Source of the DNA: Coniella vitis
Taxonomy: Eukaryota; Ascomycota; Sordariomycetes; Diaporthales; Schizoparmaceae
DNA: 64,000 nucleotides
Direction: 5' to 3'
Assembly (NCBI GenBank): GCA_011317545.1
Contig: WUJK01000008.1
Span: 1,984,001-2,048,000 of the forward strand
Shown here: piece by piece, positions 24,662-35,700 of the stretch
Layout of the letters: every line of letters starts with the position of its first letter
How positions within the stretch are numbered: the stretch's first letter is position 1
Translations under genes and position numbers: made by a program
Notes under the pieces: model-generated
Told to the model about the DNA's origin: nothing
What the model saw: the letters and a program-made list of their open reading frames with translations, nothing else
Database searches by the model: none

Positions 24662-25905
24662 TGGTGCTTGCGGGCGGGCTGTCCACAGGCAGCAGACGGC
24701 GGAGAGGTGCAAGAAGAAGACGAGGGTCGAGAAGAAGAGAGATTGGCGGGTGAAGGCTGAGAATCAGGTCAGGTCACCGCCCAGAGGCGCACAGGACTGT
24801 CGAGGCTGTGGATGGACGAGGATCGAGCAAGGCGCGCGCAGCAGAGGCAGGAAAGGAGCGACGACGGGAGAGCAACAAGCCGCGAGCGCGGAGGGCTTCA
24901 TATGTTTCCGACATGAAAGTATGGCAGGAGGACCAGGTGGTTGCTCATGGCTGGCAGGTCAGCATCGCAGGTGCAGAGACAACGGGTCGTGGGCATCCGC
25001 TCGAATGGCAGGGACCGGCAATTCGGGGCGGCGGCAGATTGGTCGACGATGGAGCTGTGTTTGGGTTGGGGACGATGTCGAGAGTTCCTGATCTGTCCTC
25101 GGGAGCAAGGCAATGGGGAACGACGTTGTATTTGGCTTAGTGAGCTGGAGCGAGAGCTCACCTCACCTGGGGGGGGGCTTGCTCTGGGTCTTGCGGCTTG
25201 GCAGCACGGTACGGTACGGTACGGTGCCGTGCGGTACGATGGTTAGCAGGGTAGCACGTTGGCTAGCACCTGTGGCTGGCATTGTGTGCCACTAACAGCG
25301 CTACAAGTACCGCACTGTTTTGTTTTTGGTGGATAGGGGCGGCGCAGGGCTGTCATTTGTAAGATGGTGCACTGGGACTAGCGTTCAGAGACGGCTGCCC
25401 CACTGTGACGGATCCTCAAGTGGTGCAATGTACTTACTCTAGGGCTGGACTGACCCCCCCTGAGCCGCCTGAAGCCTTCAGCGCCACAGGCAGAGACACT
25501 GGATCTTTTCCGGTTATTGGAATCCCCCTTTTGATTTGTGGTTTCAAGCGTGCAGTCCAGAACGTTGGGCTTGCAAATAACACCCTGACACCCGTTGGGT
25601 TACAAGCCAAGAAGACTTTCTGATGGTCGATCATAATCCAAGCCTGGATGGACCCTTGCTGGGGCTGCCAACCACTTGGGAAAGCATGGCACAGAAGTAT
25701 ATTGTAACAATTATTCAGCAATAACGCACCTCAATACCTTGGGGTATGGTAATTGTGTTTTCCATTGCATCACAGTAATGACTTGATTGCTCTACTGGGT
25801 ATCGTACGCCAAACCCTCCATCTCTTTGTCGGCTTCTCTTGATTACTCTTTTTCTTCTTCTCCAGCACCCCCAAAACAAGACACCTGGGCAGTCAATTTG
25901 CCCCC
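24662..25905. other. gene-free region upstream of Pik1
   Basis: This contains the Pik1 promoter (right of 24661) and the 3' flank of the histone-fold gene. Four tandem ACGGT pentamers lie at 25206-25225. ORFs present are short and low-quality. No TACATAGTA motif was seen. Confidence 0.45.
25206..25225. repeat. four tandem ACGGT pentamers
   Basis: Perfect (ACGGT)4 followed by decayed copies to about 25240, in the region upstream of Pik1. Confidence 0.85.
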
Positions 25906-26494
25906 TTACGTAGCCTTCTTCTTCCTGCCGCCTCTTCTCTTCTTGGGCTGGTCCGAGTCCTCTTCCGAGTCGCTCTCAGCCTTGGCCTTGCCCTTGCCAC
26001 CTGCTCCTTCCTTGTCTGGGTCGACCTTGCTCACAATATCTCTCAGGAAGTCCCACTGGTCATCATTCTCCACCACCTGCTTAAGCATGGCAGGAGTGAC
26101 ACGCTTGGAGCTCTTGTCTCGGGCCACCTCTGCGCTTTTGGACACCAGCTGAATCATGAACAGTTCCAGAGCCTTGCCGACAGCAATGGGTGTCTGCTGA
26201 GCCACCTTGCCCACCTCCTCATCCGCCTGCATGATGCGCTTGATGCGGGCCGTGGGGAATTTGGTTCGCACCGGAGAAGGGTCGATGGCTGCTGGTGCCT
26301 CGAAGGTGGTGGTGGTAGCTGCTGCTGAACGCCGAGGAGGCATCTTGGTGTCTTCTGAATGCTCTGTTTTGACTGAGTGCTTGGTGTCTGGTTCCTCTGG
26401 CTTGATGAAGCCTTGCTGCTGTGGGTAAGAGGACTGCGTATGTCCTCCTGGAGTAAAAGCAGCAGCTGGCTGTGCTGGTGGTGGTGGTGGTGGC

Positions 26495-26526
<32 letters not shown>

Positions 26527-27234
26527 AGGAGGGGATGAAATTGCTGGTGGGTAGTATGATGGCTGTGCCTGGTGATGCTGTGCGATTGGTTCGCTGGCTG
26601 CTGCTGTCGTGGTCGCTGGTTGAATTTGGGGCTGAGGCGGATGTTGAGGCTGGTATGGAGGTGGTGAGTGCACGACTGCTGTCTGCGGCGCGGGCGGCTG
26701 TTGCTGGTATTGGGGAGGTGGGAAGCGCGTCGACGCGTAGGGCGGAGTAGTGGTTGTGTTCAAGGACTGGTAAGGGTAGAAGGCGCCAAACTCAGTTGGG
26801 CTCTGGACGTGGGCCGAATACGAATAGGAACGAGCGTGGCTGTATGGATCGTCCTGGGCTGCCTGGGCTGCCTGGTACCAGTTTTGGGTGGGTGACGGTG
26901 GGTTGACGTGCAGAGGATGGTGAGACTGCTGCGGCTGGGTTGGTTGTTGCGCAGAGTGAGGGTAGGAAAAAGAAGAGTGCAACGAGTGTGAGTGTGAGTG
27001 TGAGTGTGAGTGTGAATGCGAGTGCGAGTGTGGTTGGTGAGATGGATGAGATTGATGAGGTTGAGGTTGAGGTTGGGATTGAGGCTGGTGAGGCTGATAG
27101 GGCAGCTGTGGCTGGTGTTGGTAGAATTGCTGTTGGTGGTTGTGTTGAAGCTGCTGATACTGCTGGTGTTGTTGCTCTGCACCGCCAAAGAAGTTGAGGT
27201 CGGGGGATTTAGGGCGGTAATCGTCTGCAGACAT
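25906..27234 (-). CDS. histone-fold corepressor of the Bur6 / NC2-alpha type with long Gln/Pro/His-rich N terminus
   Basis: Single exon, 442 residues. The histone fold at about 320-403 (KFPTARIKRIMQADEEVGKV, then QQTPIAVGKALELFMIQLV, then DFLRDIVSKV) matches NC2-alpha/DRAP1/Bur6, which pairs with NC2-beta to block preinitiation-complex assembly on TBP. A CBF/NF-Y-like subunit of another complex is the alternative. The C terminus is acidic then basic (KKRRGGRKKK). The first 300 residues are Gln/Pro/His/Tyr-rich, with a long His-Ser alternation (about 68-84) and a poly-Gln/poly-Pro block (about 240-260). Yeast and human NC2-alpha have no such region. An in-frame upstream ATG at 27405 exists, but it encodes poly-Phe from an A-run, so 27234 is preferred. 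Confidence 0.82.
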
Positions 27235-27622
27235 GCTGGCTAGACTGGCTGACTGGCTGACTGGCTGGACACGCTCTCTTTTTGAGTTGGGGGGGGGGTG
27301 AGGGGTCGGAAGGGGGCCCTCCAGGAGAAAAAAAAAAAAAACCCAAACGGACTGCTCTCTGTACTGTACAAGACAGTGAATCTTATACTTTTTTGTGGGG
27401 GCCAAGTTAGTGGACTGGGCTGCTGGGGCTGCTGGGGCTGCCTGTGTAGCAGTGGCTGGCAGTTGCTCTCAGTGGCAGGAAAGTGCACCTTAGACAGTCA
27501 AGACAGTGCAGCTAGGGCTGGCCGCGGTTGCAAGCCGGCCGCAACGCCAATGGAGGGGCAACTTGTAACCCCACCTGCGCGGGGTTGATTGCTGGCTGCT
27601 GTTCGGGTGCTCTGCTTGCTCT

Positions 27623-27648
27623 GCTTGCTTGCTTGCTTGCTTGCTTGT
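27623..27648. repeat. (GCTT)n tetranucleotide repeat
   Basis: Six or so tandem GCTT units in gene-free DNA between the histone-fold gene and the hydrolase. Confidence 0.85.
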
Positions 27649-28502
27649 TTGCCTCAGCTCTGACCTCCCTTTGGCCAGCTTCTTCTCCTCTCGCTATTTC
27701 TTTTTTTATGGCTTTGTCAGTTTCTTTTCCCACAGCCGACAGCAACGCCCGCACCCTCGCTCCAACCTGTGCGTTTATGAAGGCTCTGCCAACGCTGAAG
27801 GTATGGGAGACGTGTCTCTGTCAAGTGGTGAGAAAATAACGCATCGAATCGTGGGCCACACAGATGGCGTGTCAAGTATGCGCGCCTAATAATCACGAGC
27901 TGGCGTCTTGCACTCGCAATTTTCACGGGTCCTCAAACCTCGGTTTGCACCCAGAAGGGCCTCGAAAGCCAAGCTGTCAGACGGGCAGGCGGATTGCTGT
28001 TTGTTCTAGCTCAGAATGCTGGCGAGCTCGAGAATCAAGGTCTGAGCCTGCGTCAACGTGACGAAACGCAGCTGCTAATAAGCTCAGCCAAGCTAAGCTC
28101 AACCCAGGCTTGCCTTCGTCCGCCCAAAGTCTAGGCACAGAAGGACGCAACAAGTTCCAACGAACCGAGGTTCAGCCGCCAGCAAGAAGCGTGCACGTCG
28201 AACAATGCGATTCTTGTCCGGCTGGCCTGTCAGTGCTGGTGGGAGCAGTCGGTTTCGTGCGTGCGGTGCCTCTCGGGCCGCAACAACGTCAGGACTTGAG
28301 TCGAGAGCGCGACAGACTCCAAGAGAGAGCTTCACAGCCGCCGCCTGATTCTTGATCTGCAAGACCAGTGGCTGCCCTGGCAAACAACCGGGCCTGGGTT
28401 CGGAGATATATCGACGCAGATGGCAATGAGGGCTCTGCGAATGCGATGAGAAAGTGGGTCTCTGGAGCGCTGAGGGTTGGTTGCTGTCTGTGAGTGGTGG
28501 TT

Positions 28503-28522
28503 GGCTGGCTGGCTGGCTGGCT
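28503..28522. repeat. (GGCT)5 tetranucleotide repeat
   Basis: Five tandem GGCT units; the repeat is part of a false ORF that reads GWLAGWL. Confidence 0.85.
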
Positions 28523-29483
28523 GACAACTAATAAAACTGGCCAACGGTGCTGGGTCAGCTGGCTTGGGGCCTGTCTTGCTGCTGGTGTGGCAGTGTGGTT
28601 CGGTGTGCGGGCTGCTTTTTGCCGTGGGACGACCCGTTCTTTATATGCACGTCGGCGGCCCCAACTGACTGACTGCAGCACCGCACATCCGCGCGTGGTG
28701 ATTGCTTGCGCGCTTGGGCGGGTTCGGGGGCCAAGGCACAGGCCCTCGCGGCACGCTTGTCCCCATTGGGCAAAGGTTTCCCTTCCTTTTCTTTTCGTGC
28801 CCAACGCATCCCACGCGCCGCTGCCGGATTCACTGTTATACAATATGTCACTGCCTGCTGGATGGCATCTTGCCGCCCTGTTGCAGATGATGCCGAGGCC
28901 GCGCAACGTTATACAAGGGACTCCGGCCAGCAAGGTGCGCCTGGCGGGTGACGGGACTGCTGCCTTGCTATCGTCGCCATCACTACCGCCGCCACTACTC
29001 GCGCACTGGCAAGGTCAGCCTTGTGGACAAAGTGACGCAAACAACGGTTTGACCCTGGCGGTATGGAGAAGCCGAGACACGAGTGACGCTCTTGTACATT
29101 TGCTGTCCCTTTGGATTTCTCCTTTGCCATGCTGGTTTTGTCATGTTCTTTTGCGGTATCTCTCAACTCACAGGCTGGTAACAAGTGTTATAGAGCCCTA
29201 GCATGAGCACGGATCGCAAACGACGCAGCCATATGGTGGCAACAACAAGACTCGGTATTGTGCCCAGCTTGGCTCGAGTGGACAGTGTGCAAACGTCATG
29301 GATGATGATAAACGAAATGAGCAAACACCTTTCCAGAGGCCATCCAACAGGCAGCCCGCAAAGAAGCCGAGCACCACACACTCTGGTTTCATTGTGGTCC
29401 AAGCCTGGCCGAATGACGGAATCATAAAAAATTACTTGATCTAATCTGACATGACCTGTTTGTTGTTGTTGGCTGGTGGTGTT

Positions 29484-31379
29484 TCATATCTTGTTGGTTT
29501 GTTCTTCGTTGTACTTGGGCACAGCTTCTAGCCCTTGGCTGGCTTTCCTGGGGCTTCTCATTTCCTTGACAATACAGCGTAAGCCCAGGAGCCTCTGCTC
29601 GGCTGACTCGCCCAGGAACAACGAGGCCACAGGCCAGGCGTGAATGCCGCCAGTCTGCGCGCGCACCGACACGCTGGCGCCAGCCTTGTGCAGCACCTGC
29701 ACCAACTTCTCAATCTCGGGCGCAAACACTTCCTCCTTGCCGTAGGCGATGAAGAGGCCGCCGTGATCACTGGGTGGGCAAGCAGCCCGCCACCACGCAA
29801 TGTCCTTGCAGTCTCCCGGGGACGCCAAGGGGTCGGCCACCAACGCCGGCTTCCCTGCATACTGCGACGCGTAGAGCTGGAGCGCGTCGGCGTCGAGAAA
29901 GTCGCTGCGCGTGTTCTTGTACAGCGGGGAGTGCAAGGTAGGCCATGGCGAAATGAGCACGCTCATGTCGGGTGTGCGGAGGTGTCGCGTTGTGCCTGGT
30001 AGCAAGTGTTTCCTTTGCTTGCCACGGCTACCACTGCCATTGCCACTGCCATTACGATTACCATTGCCGTGGCCGCTTTCCTTGTCCTTGTCCTGGTCGA
30101 CCAGGACAACAAGTTTGGGGTGCGCGAGGTGCAGCAACAGGCTGAGAGTCAAGGTGCCGCCTGCCGAGTCGCCTGCCACGCAGACTTTGGCAAAGTCGCC
30201 AGCCATGGCGAGCGCGTGCTCGTACCCAGCGAGCATCTGGTCGAGTTGCTTGGGGAAGCAGGCGTCGGGCACAAGGGTGTAGTCAAGGGCGAAGACGGCG
30301 GGGTTGGCGTAACCTGCTTCGTGGTGGAGCAGGTGTAGCCAGCTGATGAGGAATTCGAGGTAAAAGTAGGCTGAGCCCATGCTGAAGCCGCCTCCTGTTG
30401 TAGTGGGGGTGGTGGTGATGGGGGGGACAGTGTGAGTCAACGTGGTTATGATACCTTGTTAAGGGGGGGGGGGGTAGAATGGAAACTTACCGTGAGCATA
30501 GTAGAGCACGATATCGGGACGTTGAGAAGGGTCTGTGATGGCCCAGATACCGGTTATTCTCTTCTAGAGGGCGGGGGTTGAAAGAAGGAGGAGAGAAAGA
30601 GGTTAGTTAGCCAAGCTTTGAATCTGTTTCGTGTATTTCCATCAAGATGTTTTACATATGGAAGGAAAGAAAGAAAGAAAATGACAGTCAGTATATATTG
30701 CATCATGACATTGATACCAGAAACACACAATTAAAAAGAAAAAAAAAGAAGAAAAAAAAGGTGAACCAGCATCAACAACATACATCGCGATATTCTCTCC
30801 AATGCACAGGGGCCTTGACATGGCCATGGCGCAGCATGCGCCAGCGCAACCACGGCAGGGCGACCCATTTCCCAAAGAAGACGCGGCCGACGCGGGGGTC
30901 GAGGTGGGCAAAGGCGTAGCGCACGCAGCGGACGACTGTGTCTTGGAAGGGGGTGGCGTGCGCGTCGCGCAGAAAGGGGGACTGGCGGTGCTTTGGCGTG
31001 AGGTGGCGCTCTGTGAGGAGCGAGAAGGGGAGGGTGATTGCTAGAAGAGGAGAGAGAGAGAGAGAGGCGCAAGTATGTTAGTGAAGAAAGAAAGAAAGAG
31101 GGTGGGTTTTTGGTTTTTCTTGGGTTTGGGATGAGAGAAAGTGTATATATAGATAGATTGGGAAGTGTATTCCTTCATTCGTGATTTGGTGATGATGGTG
31201 ATGATGACGATGATGACGATGACGATCATTGATGAAATGAGAATGTACAAACCCAAGAAAGGAACAACTTGAAGCACCACAGTAACTGTTTCGACAAGGC
31301 CAACCTGGAGGAGGAGTTGGGGTGTGAGGAAGACGAGGAAGACGAGGCAGTCGAGGTAGGAGACCGGACCGAGGAGCAT
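29484..31379 (-). CDS. alpha/beta hydrolase, hormone-sensitive-lipase type, membrane-anchored
   Basis: Esterase/lipase of the alpha/beta hydrolase-3 fold; substrate unknown. Four minus-strand exons: 31379-31253, 31040-30784, 30563-30491 and 30394-29484, about 455 residues. Residues 8-45 are hydrophobic (LVFLVFLTPQLLLQVG), a probable N-terminal membrane anchor. The oxyanion-hole motif HGGGF (about 152-156) is assembled across intron 3. The nucleophile elbow is GDSAGG (Ser about 229) and the catalytic His is in GIHAWP (about 404). The expected acidic residue appears as Glu in YGKEEVFAPE, where Asp is usual. A Gly/Asn-rich insertion (about 256-275), encoded by hexanucleotide repeats, interrupts the fold. 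The exon 1 donor (GTTTGT) is weak; an upstream in-frame ATG exists at 31448. Confidence 0.85.
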
Positions 31380-32349
31380 CTTTTGTGGGGTGACGATGAT
31401 GGTGCTGGGTGGAATTGTTTTTTTTTTTTTTTTTCTCCTCTCTTTCACTTTAATGGTGTATATAAAATTATTTCCTTCCTTTGGTTTTCATGAATTTGCT
31501 TTGGGGTTTGATTTTTGGGGGGGCTGTGGTCTGTTTTTGGTGAAAATGATCGGATCACTGACTTGACTACTCCCGGTGCTTGTCCCAAGCAGGAGCCTGT
31601 TTGGATTGGATCACTGGGGGCTGGGAAATTGGAATAAAAAAAAAAGTGGCGTGATGTGATTGATGGCTTCGAAAATGATTTGAGAAGAGTTGATATTCTA
31701 TCCGGTTTGCCAGGCTCATCAGTCAGTCAGTCAGTCAGTCAGTTGTACCAGAACAGATATAAGTTACTACTGACAAAAATACGTAGCGAATGGCAGCGGG
31801 GGGCTTTGATATGGACAAATAAGCTAGCTGCTGGGATTTATTTGGAAACCAAAAAGTCAATGAGCATGATGGATCTAAAAAAAAAAAAAAAGTTGATTTG
31901 ATTATTTAATGTTTTATTTAAATATTAGAATGGCATGTGAAGGGGGGAATGAGCAGGGAAAACCAAAAACGTGGCATTGGTACTGACTTTACTTAGCAAT
32001 GGGGAAAGAAGAAAAAAGTAAAAATGGTGACGTAGCAGATCAACATGAGGAAATTGAAATCAAGGCTTATTACAGAGTGATTCTAGAGGCACTGGTGAGA
32101 TTTTGTCTCGTTCTTTTCTTCTTCTTTTCTTTTCTTTTCTACCTTTTCTTTTTTATTGACTAGAGGATTAATTGTTCGGACGCCTGCGTGGTTGTCAATA
32201 GACGTTGTGACTTTTCTCATCGACTCGGGTCTTGAGACGTGTTTTCTTTTTACGGTCGCTCTATTGTGTAGTTTTCTAAGCAGACTACAGTAGTAATATG
32301 CGAATAGCCTCATTTCTATCAGCACAATCCCCTCCTCCGTTTCAAAACC
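31380..32349. other. gene-free region (hydrolase promoter / xylulokinase 3' flank)
   Basis: AT-rich low-complexity sequence with a T17 run (31418-31434) and an (AGTC)n repeat (31720-31743). I see no gene. Confidence 0.5.
31720..31743. repeat. (AGTC)n tetranucleotide repeat
   Basis: Six tandem CAGT/AGTC units in gene-free DNA. The same unit recurs near 55969-56014. Confidence 0.9.
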
Positions 32350-34349
32350 CTAGTTATGCGCCACCTTCAGGATCCTCTCCTCCATCTGCCCAAACGCCCC
32401 CAGCACGTTTCCATATCTCTCAAACACACCCGCCTTATACCCGTCATCCACCTTTTCAATCGCGCCCTCCTCCTTCCACCTCTTGCCAATCAGCTCGTCA
32501 AACGTCTCGCCCCGCGCCACGTCGCGCTCCAGCGCCCAGAGCGCCTTGTACGCGCCCCCGAGCGCACACGCGTTGCCGCCCACATCCAGCTTGTACACGC
32601 CCTCTGCCGAGCCCAGCACATCGCCCATGACGCGCGCAATGGCCGGGTTGAGGCTCCCGCCGCCGACCAGGTAGATGCGGCGCGGCTGGGCGGGGAGGGT
32701 GATGCGTGCGTCTGGGCCTGGGCCTGGGTGCGCCGTGTGCGGGTGGACGAGGCCCTGTGAGCGCAGGCGCATCGACAGGGCCTGGGACTCGACAATGATG
32801 CGGGCGTCCTTTTCGACGGGCCAGTGGGCGGTGCTCGCGGTGCTCGTCGCGGTGCTCGTCGCGGTGCTGGTCTCTTGCAGGTCGGAGCCGTCGCGCGGAT
32901 TGCACTCGTAGCGCCACGTGCCGGCCTTGATGTTGGGCACGATTTCGGGGAGGTAAAAGTAGAGGCCCAGTTTCGCTTTGGCGTTGTCGTCTGCTTCGTC
33001 CTTGACGTCCAGCGGAGGCGTGTCCAGGACGGCTTTGTTGAAGCTGGCCCACTTGTCGCCTTCTGTAGCAGCAGGTGGTGGGGCGAGGGAGTCGCGCACT
33101 TTCTCCCGCGCCAGCCCTCCGTTCTTGTAGCACAGCATGAACATGTACTGGCCCTGCGTCGTGGGGTGGTTCATAAAGTGGTACGAAGGATCCGGCTTGT
33201 ACGTCGGCGTGACCATCAGGAAGGTACTGCTCGTGCCCAGGCTGACAATCGCGTCCAAGGGGCGGAGCGGAAGCGCGAGGATGGTCCCCGGGTTGTCACC
33301 CGTAAAGGGCGCAATCTGGCAGTCCTTGTGGAAGCCGTAGCGGGCGACAAAGTACGGCGCGATGGCGCCCATGCTGCCGCCGCCGTCGAGCCGGACGTCG
33401 CCTAGTTTGCTGCGCAGCGAGGCAATCTCGTCGGGCGACGAGCCGGCGGTGAGGGCGAGGAGCGACTCGTTCCACGTGTTGGAGGGCATGTCCCAGAGGT
33501 TCATGCCCGTTACGTCGCTGATGTCGAGGGGGGCAATGGCGCCCAGGAGGATGGACGCGAGCCACGAGGAGACGAGCGAAATGCGCGAGGTGGCGGCGTA
33601 CATTTGGGGCAACTTGTTGCGCAGACGGAGGATTTGAGGGCCGGTGAAGCGCTTGAAAATTGCATTAGTCGATCCCTTTCGATGCTGGGCAGGGAAAACG
33701 AAAAGAAAAAAAAAAAAGGAAAAAAGGAAAAAAGAAAAGGCGAAACCAACATGATGGGCCGAACTCCCCGTCGCCTCAGCCAACGCCTGCTTCCCGCCCA
33801 GCGCCTCATCAAACGCATCACACTGCTTCTGCGTCGAGTGGTCCTGCCAATTCGGTCCATAAGGATGGCTGAACGCGCCCTCGAGCTGCTCCTTCAGCCC
33901 GCCCTTTTCGCCATCCAGCGCGCCCAGCAGCGACTCTGCCTGGTGGCTCCAAAAGACGCTGCCGTGCTGCTGGCACGCACCGCTGATGCCGCGCACCCGG
34001 GCCAGCAATGCCGGTCCGCCCTGCTGCTGCTGCTGCTGGTGGAGGCGTGCGAGCACCAGGTCGAGAGCCTCCAGCCACATGGCGACGGGGGCAAAGACCT
34101 CGCCTTCGCCTGGGTTGGCGAGCACGCCCTTGGTGAGGCCATACTGGGGGCCAAAGTCGGCGTCGAAATCGACCTTGGCTTCGGCGAGGACGGCGAGGTC
34201 GGACTGGATGATGATGGCTGGTGCGTCGCGTGGCGTGGCGTGTCAGTGAGGGAAGCGAAGCGAGAAGGAGAGTGTCAAAGACCGAGATGCGCACCTTTGA
34301 GCTGCTGTGTCGACAGGTCAAAGCCCAAGTACAACGGCCCGTCGCTCAT
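32350..34349 (-). CDS. xks1: D-xylulose kinase
   Basis: FGGY-family sugar kinase that phosphorylates D-xylulose to xylulose 5-phosphate, linking pentose catabolism to the pentose phosphate pathway. Three minus-strand exons: 34349-34295, 34217-33751 and 33651-32350, 607 residues. The ATP-binding start YLGFDLSTQQLK (about 7-18) is completed by AIIIQSDL after intron 1. The substrate region GISGACQQHGSVFW, the NWQDHST block and the C-terminal ATPase motif VGGGSLNPAIARVMGDVLG are present. A poly-Gln run (HQQQQQQGG) lies in an N-terminal loop. Intron 2 has a GTTGGT donor and an AAG acceptor after a GACTAATG branch site, and restores HH|RFTGPQI. Confidence 0.93.
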
Positions 34350-35700
34350 CTTGCCCCAACTGTGCTTGTTTCTCTTGTTCGCTTTCTCACGCTCCGTCTC
34401 TTTGTCCTGCCTTTGGTCTGTCCCCTTTGCTTTTGCGCCGTTCGTTCGCGTCAAAGAATGTTGATAAAATACAGCTTTGTTTTCAACAGACTCGTAACAC
34501 CCTTCCACAACCATACAAGATCGAAGAAAGAAAGAAGAAAAAAATACACAGAACAAGACTCTTGCAGAGATAGGCGAGAAGCGAGTGATGTCAGTTCTGG
34601 CAACTGCTTGCTACTCAGTTCGGGGGTCGGGTCGGGGCCAGGACCCTGGCGTCCGTCTTAGAAGGGTACTTGTACCATGTACTGTTGTATCATAGTATAC
34701 TATGCATACTAGTACTACGTACTATGTACATGGGAGACTCGGTCCAGTTATTTATTATACGCTCCCAGTCACGTCAGACGTGGGGCTTTCCTTTTTCCTT
34801 CCTTGTCTTTGAATAGTTTCCCCCCCCTCTCACTTTGATCCTCTCAAGAATTGTATCATAGTATCATAGTATATCATAATAATAGTACCTGCACCGAGAG
34901 TCCACAGGCAGTGCATAGAACAGGCCAGGTTGAGGGTCAGCCTCGTCTCATGGGCATTGCAACTCGGCCGTGGGGTCCGCCCAGCTAGAGTCAAGGTACT
35001 ATGTACTATGTACACGGTACTTTACATCCCTACTTAGTACTCATAGTATACTATGTACTTGGTATAGCCGGGGTCTCAGATACTGCCGCACCAATCAGAG
35101 CAGCCATGTACCTGGGCCGTGTCCCAATATCGGCCTCTCTTGTCCCTCCCCAGTATCCGCGTCTCCGTCCATTCTTTGGCGCTCACCAAAAAGAAGAAAA
35201 CAAGACAACCCGCTAGCATCAACCATGATTGCACACGCAGCTTCTAGCCATATTTGTATGTTATATGATTTGCCTTGACTGAACCACTCAGGGCTCAAGC
35301 AGTGGTTGTTGGTTGCTCCCCTCTCCAGCACAACAGGCTCGCTCGTGACCAGCATAAACTTCGTACATAACATCCATCCAACGAGAACGACCAAACCAAA
35401 ACAACCAGAAACTCTTGTATAAAAGAGACTGAGAAAAGAATAACAGAAAAAAAAAAAAAAACGCCACCCAATGCCGTCCTCCCTTTTGTATCTCTGTCGA
35501 GCATGTACCGAATCTGTGAATGTACGCGAGCCATACGTTGAATGTACAATGCATTCCCGAGTTGGATATTTCTGCATCCAATCCTCGAATACACCCCTTG
35601 TGTTATATTCCACTGCTTCCTCTTGTCCCCTTCCCGCCCATTCCCGACAGTCCACACGACAATCATAATCATGTCACCCTCGAACCCAGCGACAGCCCCT
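34350..35700. other. gene-free region rich in TACTATGTA motifs
   Basis: It contains the xylulokinase promoter and the transporter 3' flank. Three dense TACTATGTA/TACATAGTA clusters lie between 34666 and 35065. The ORF at 35095-35655 (-) has no recognisable protein character. Confidence 0.5.
34666..35065. repeat. cluster of TACTATGTA / CATAGTA motifs
   Basis: Three subclusters: 34666-34731 (with CATAGTATACTATG and TACGTACTATGTACATG), 34854-34888 (CATAGTATCATAGTATATC) and 34995-35065 (GTACTATGTACTATGTAC, then CATAGTATACTATGTAC). Many pieces are self-complementary, so the region could form hairpins or bind a dimeric protein. Confidence 0.75.

Larger units (their letters stand above)
27235..29483. 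other. 2.2-kb gene-free region with tetranucleotide repeats
   Basis: It contains the promoter of the histone-fold gene (next to 27235) and the 3' flank of the hydrolase. It holds GGCT/GACT repeats (27240-27268), an A13 run (27331), (GCTT)n (27623-27648) and (GGCT)5 (28503-28522). The ORFs of up to 235 codons on both strands are repeat-encoded and show no protein-like composition. Confidence 0.45.

Noticed and set aside
28289..28933. 214-codon minus-strand ORF and overlapping 235-codon plus-strand ORF
   Set aside because: Both are built partly from tetranucleotide repeats and GC-rich sequence. They have no domain-like pattern, no splice support and no neighbouring context.
35095..35655. 186-codon minus-strand ORF
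   Set aside because: It includes poly-Phe from an A15 run on the opposite strand and no conserved features. It lies in motif-rich gene-free DNA.
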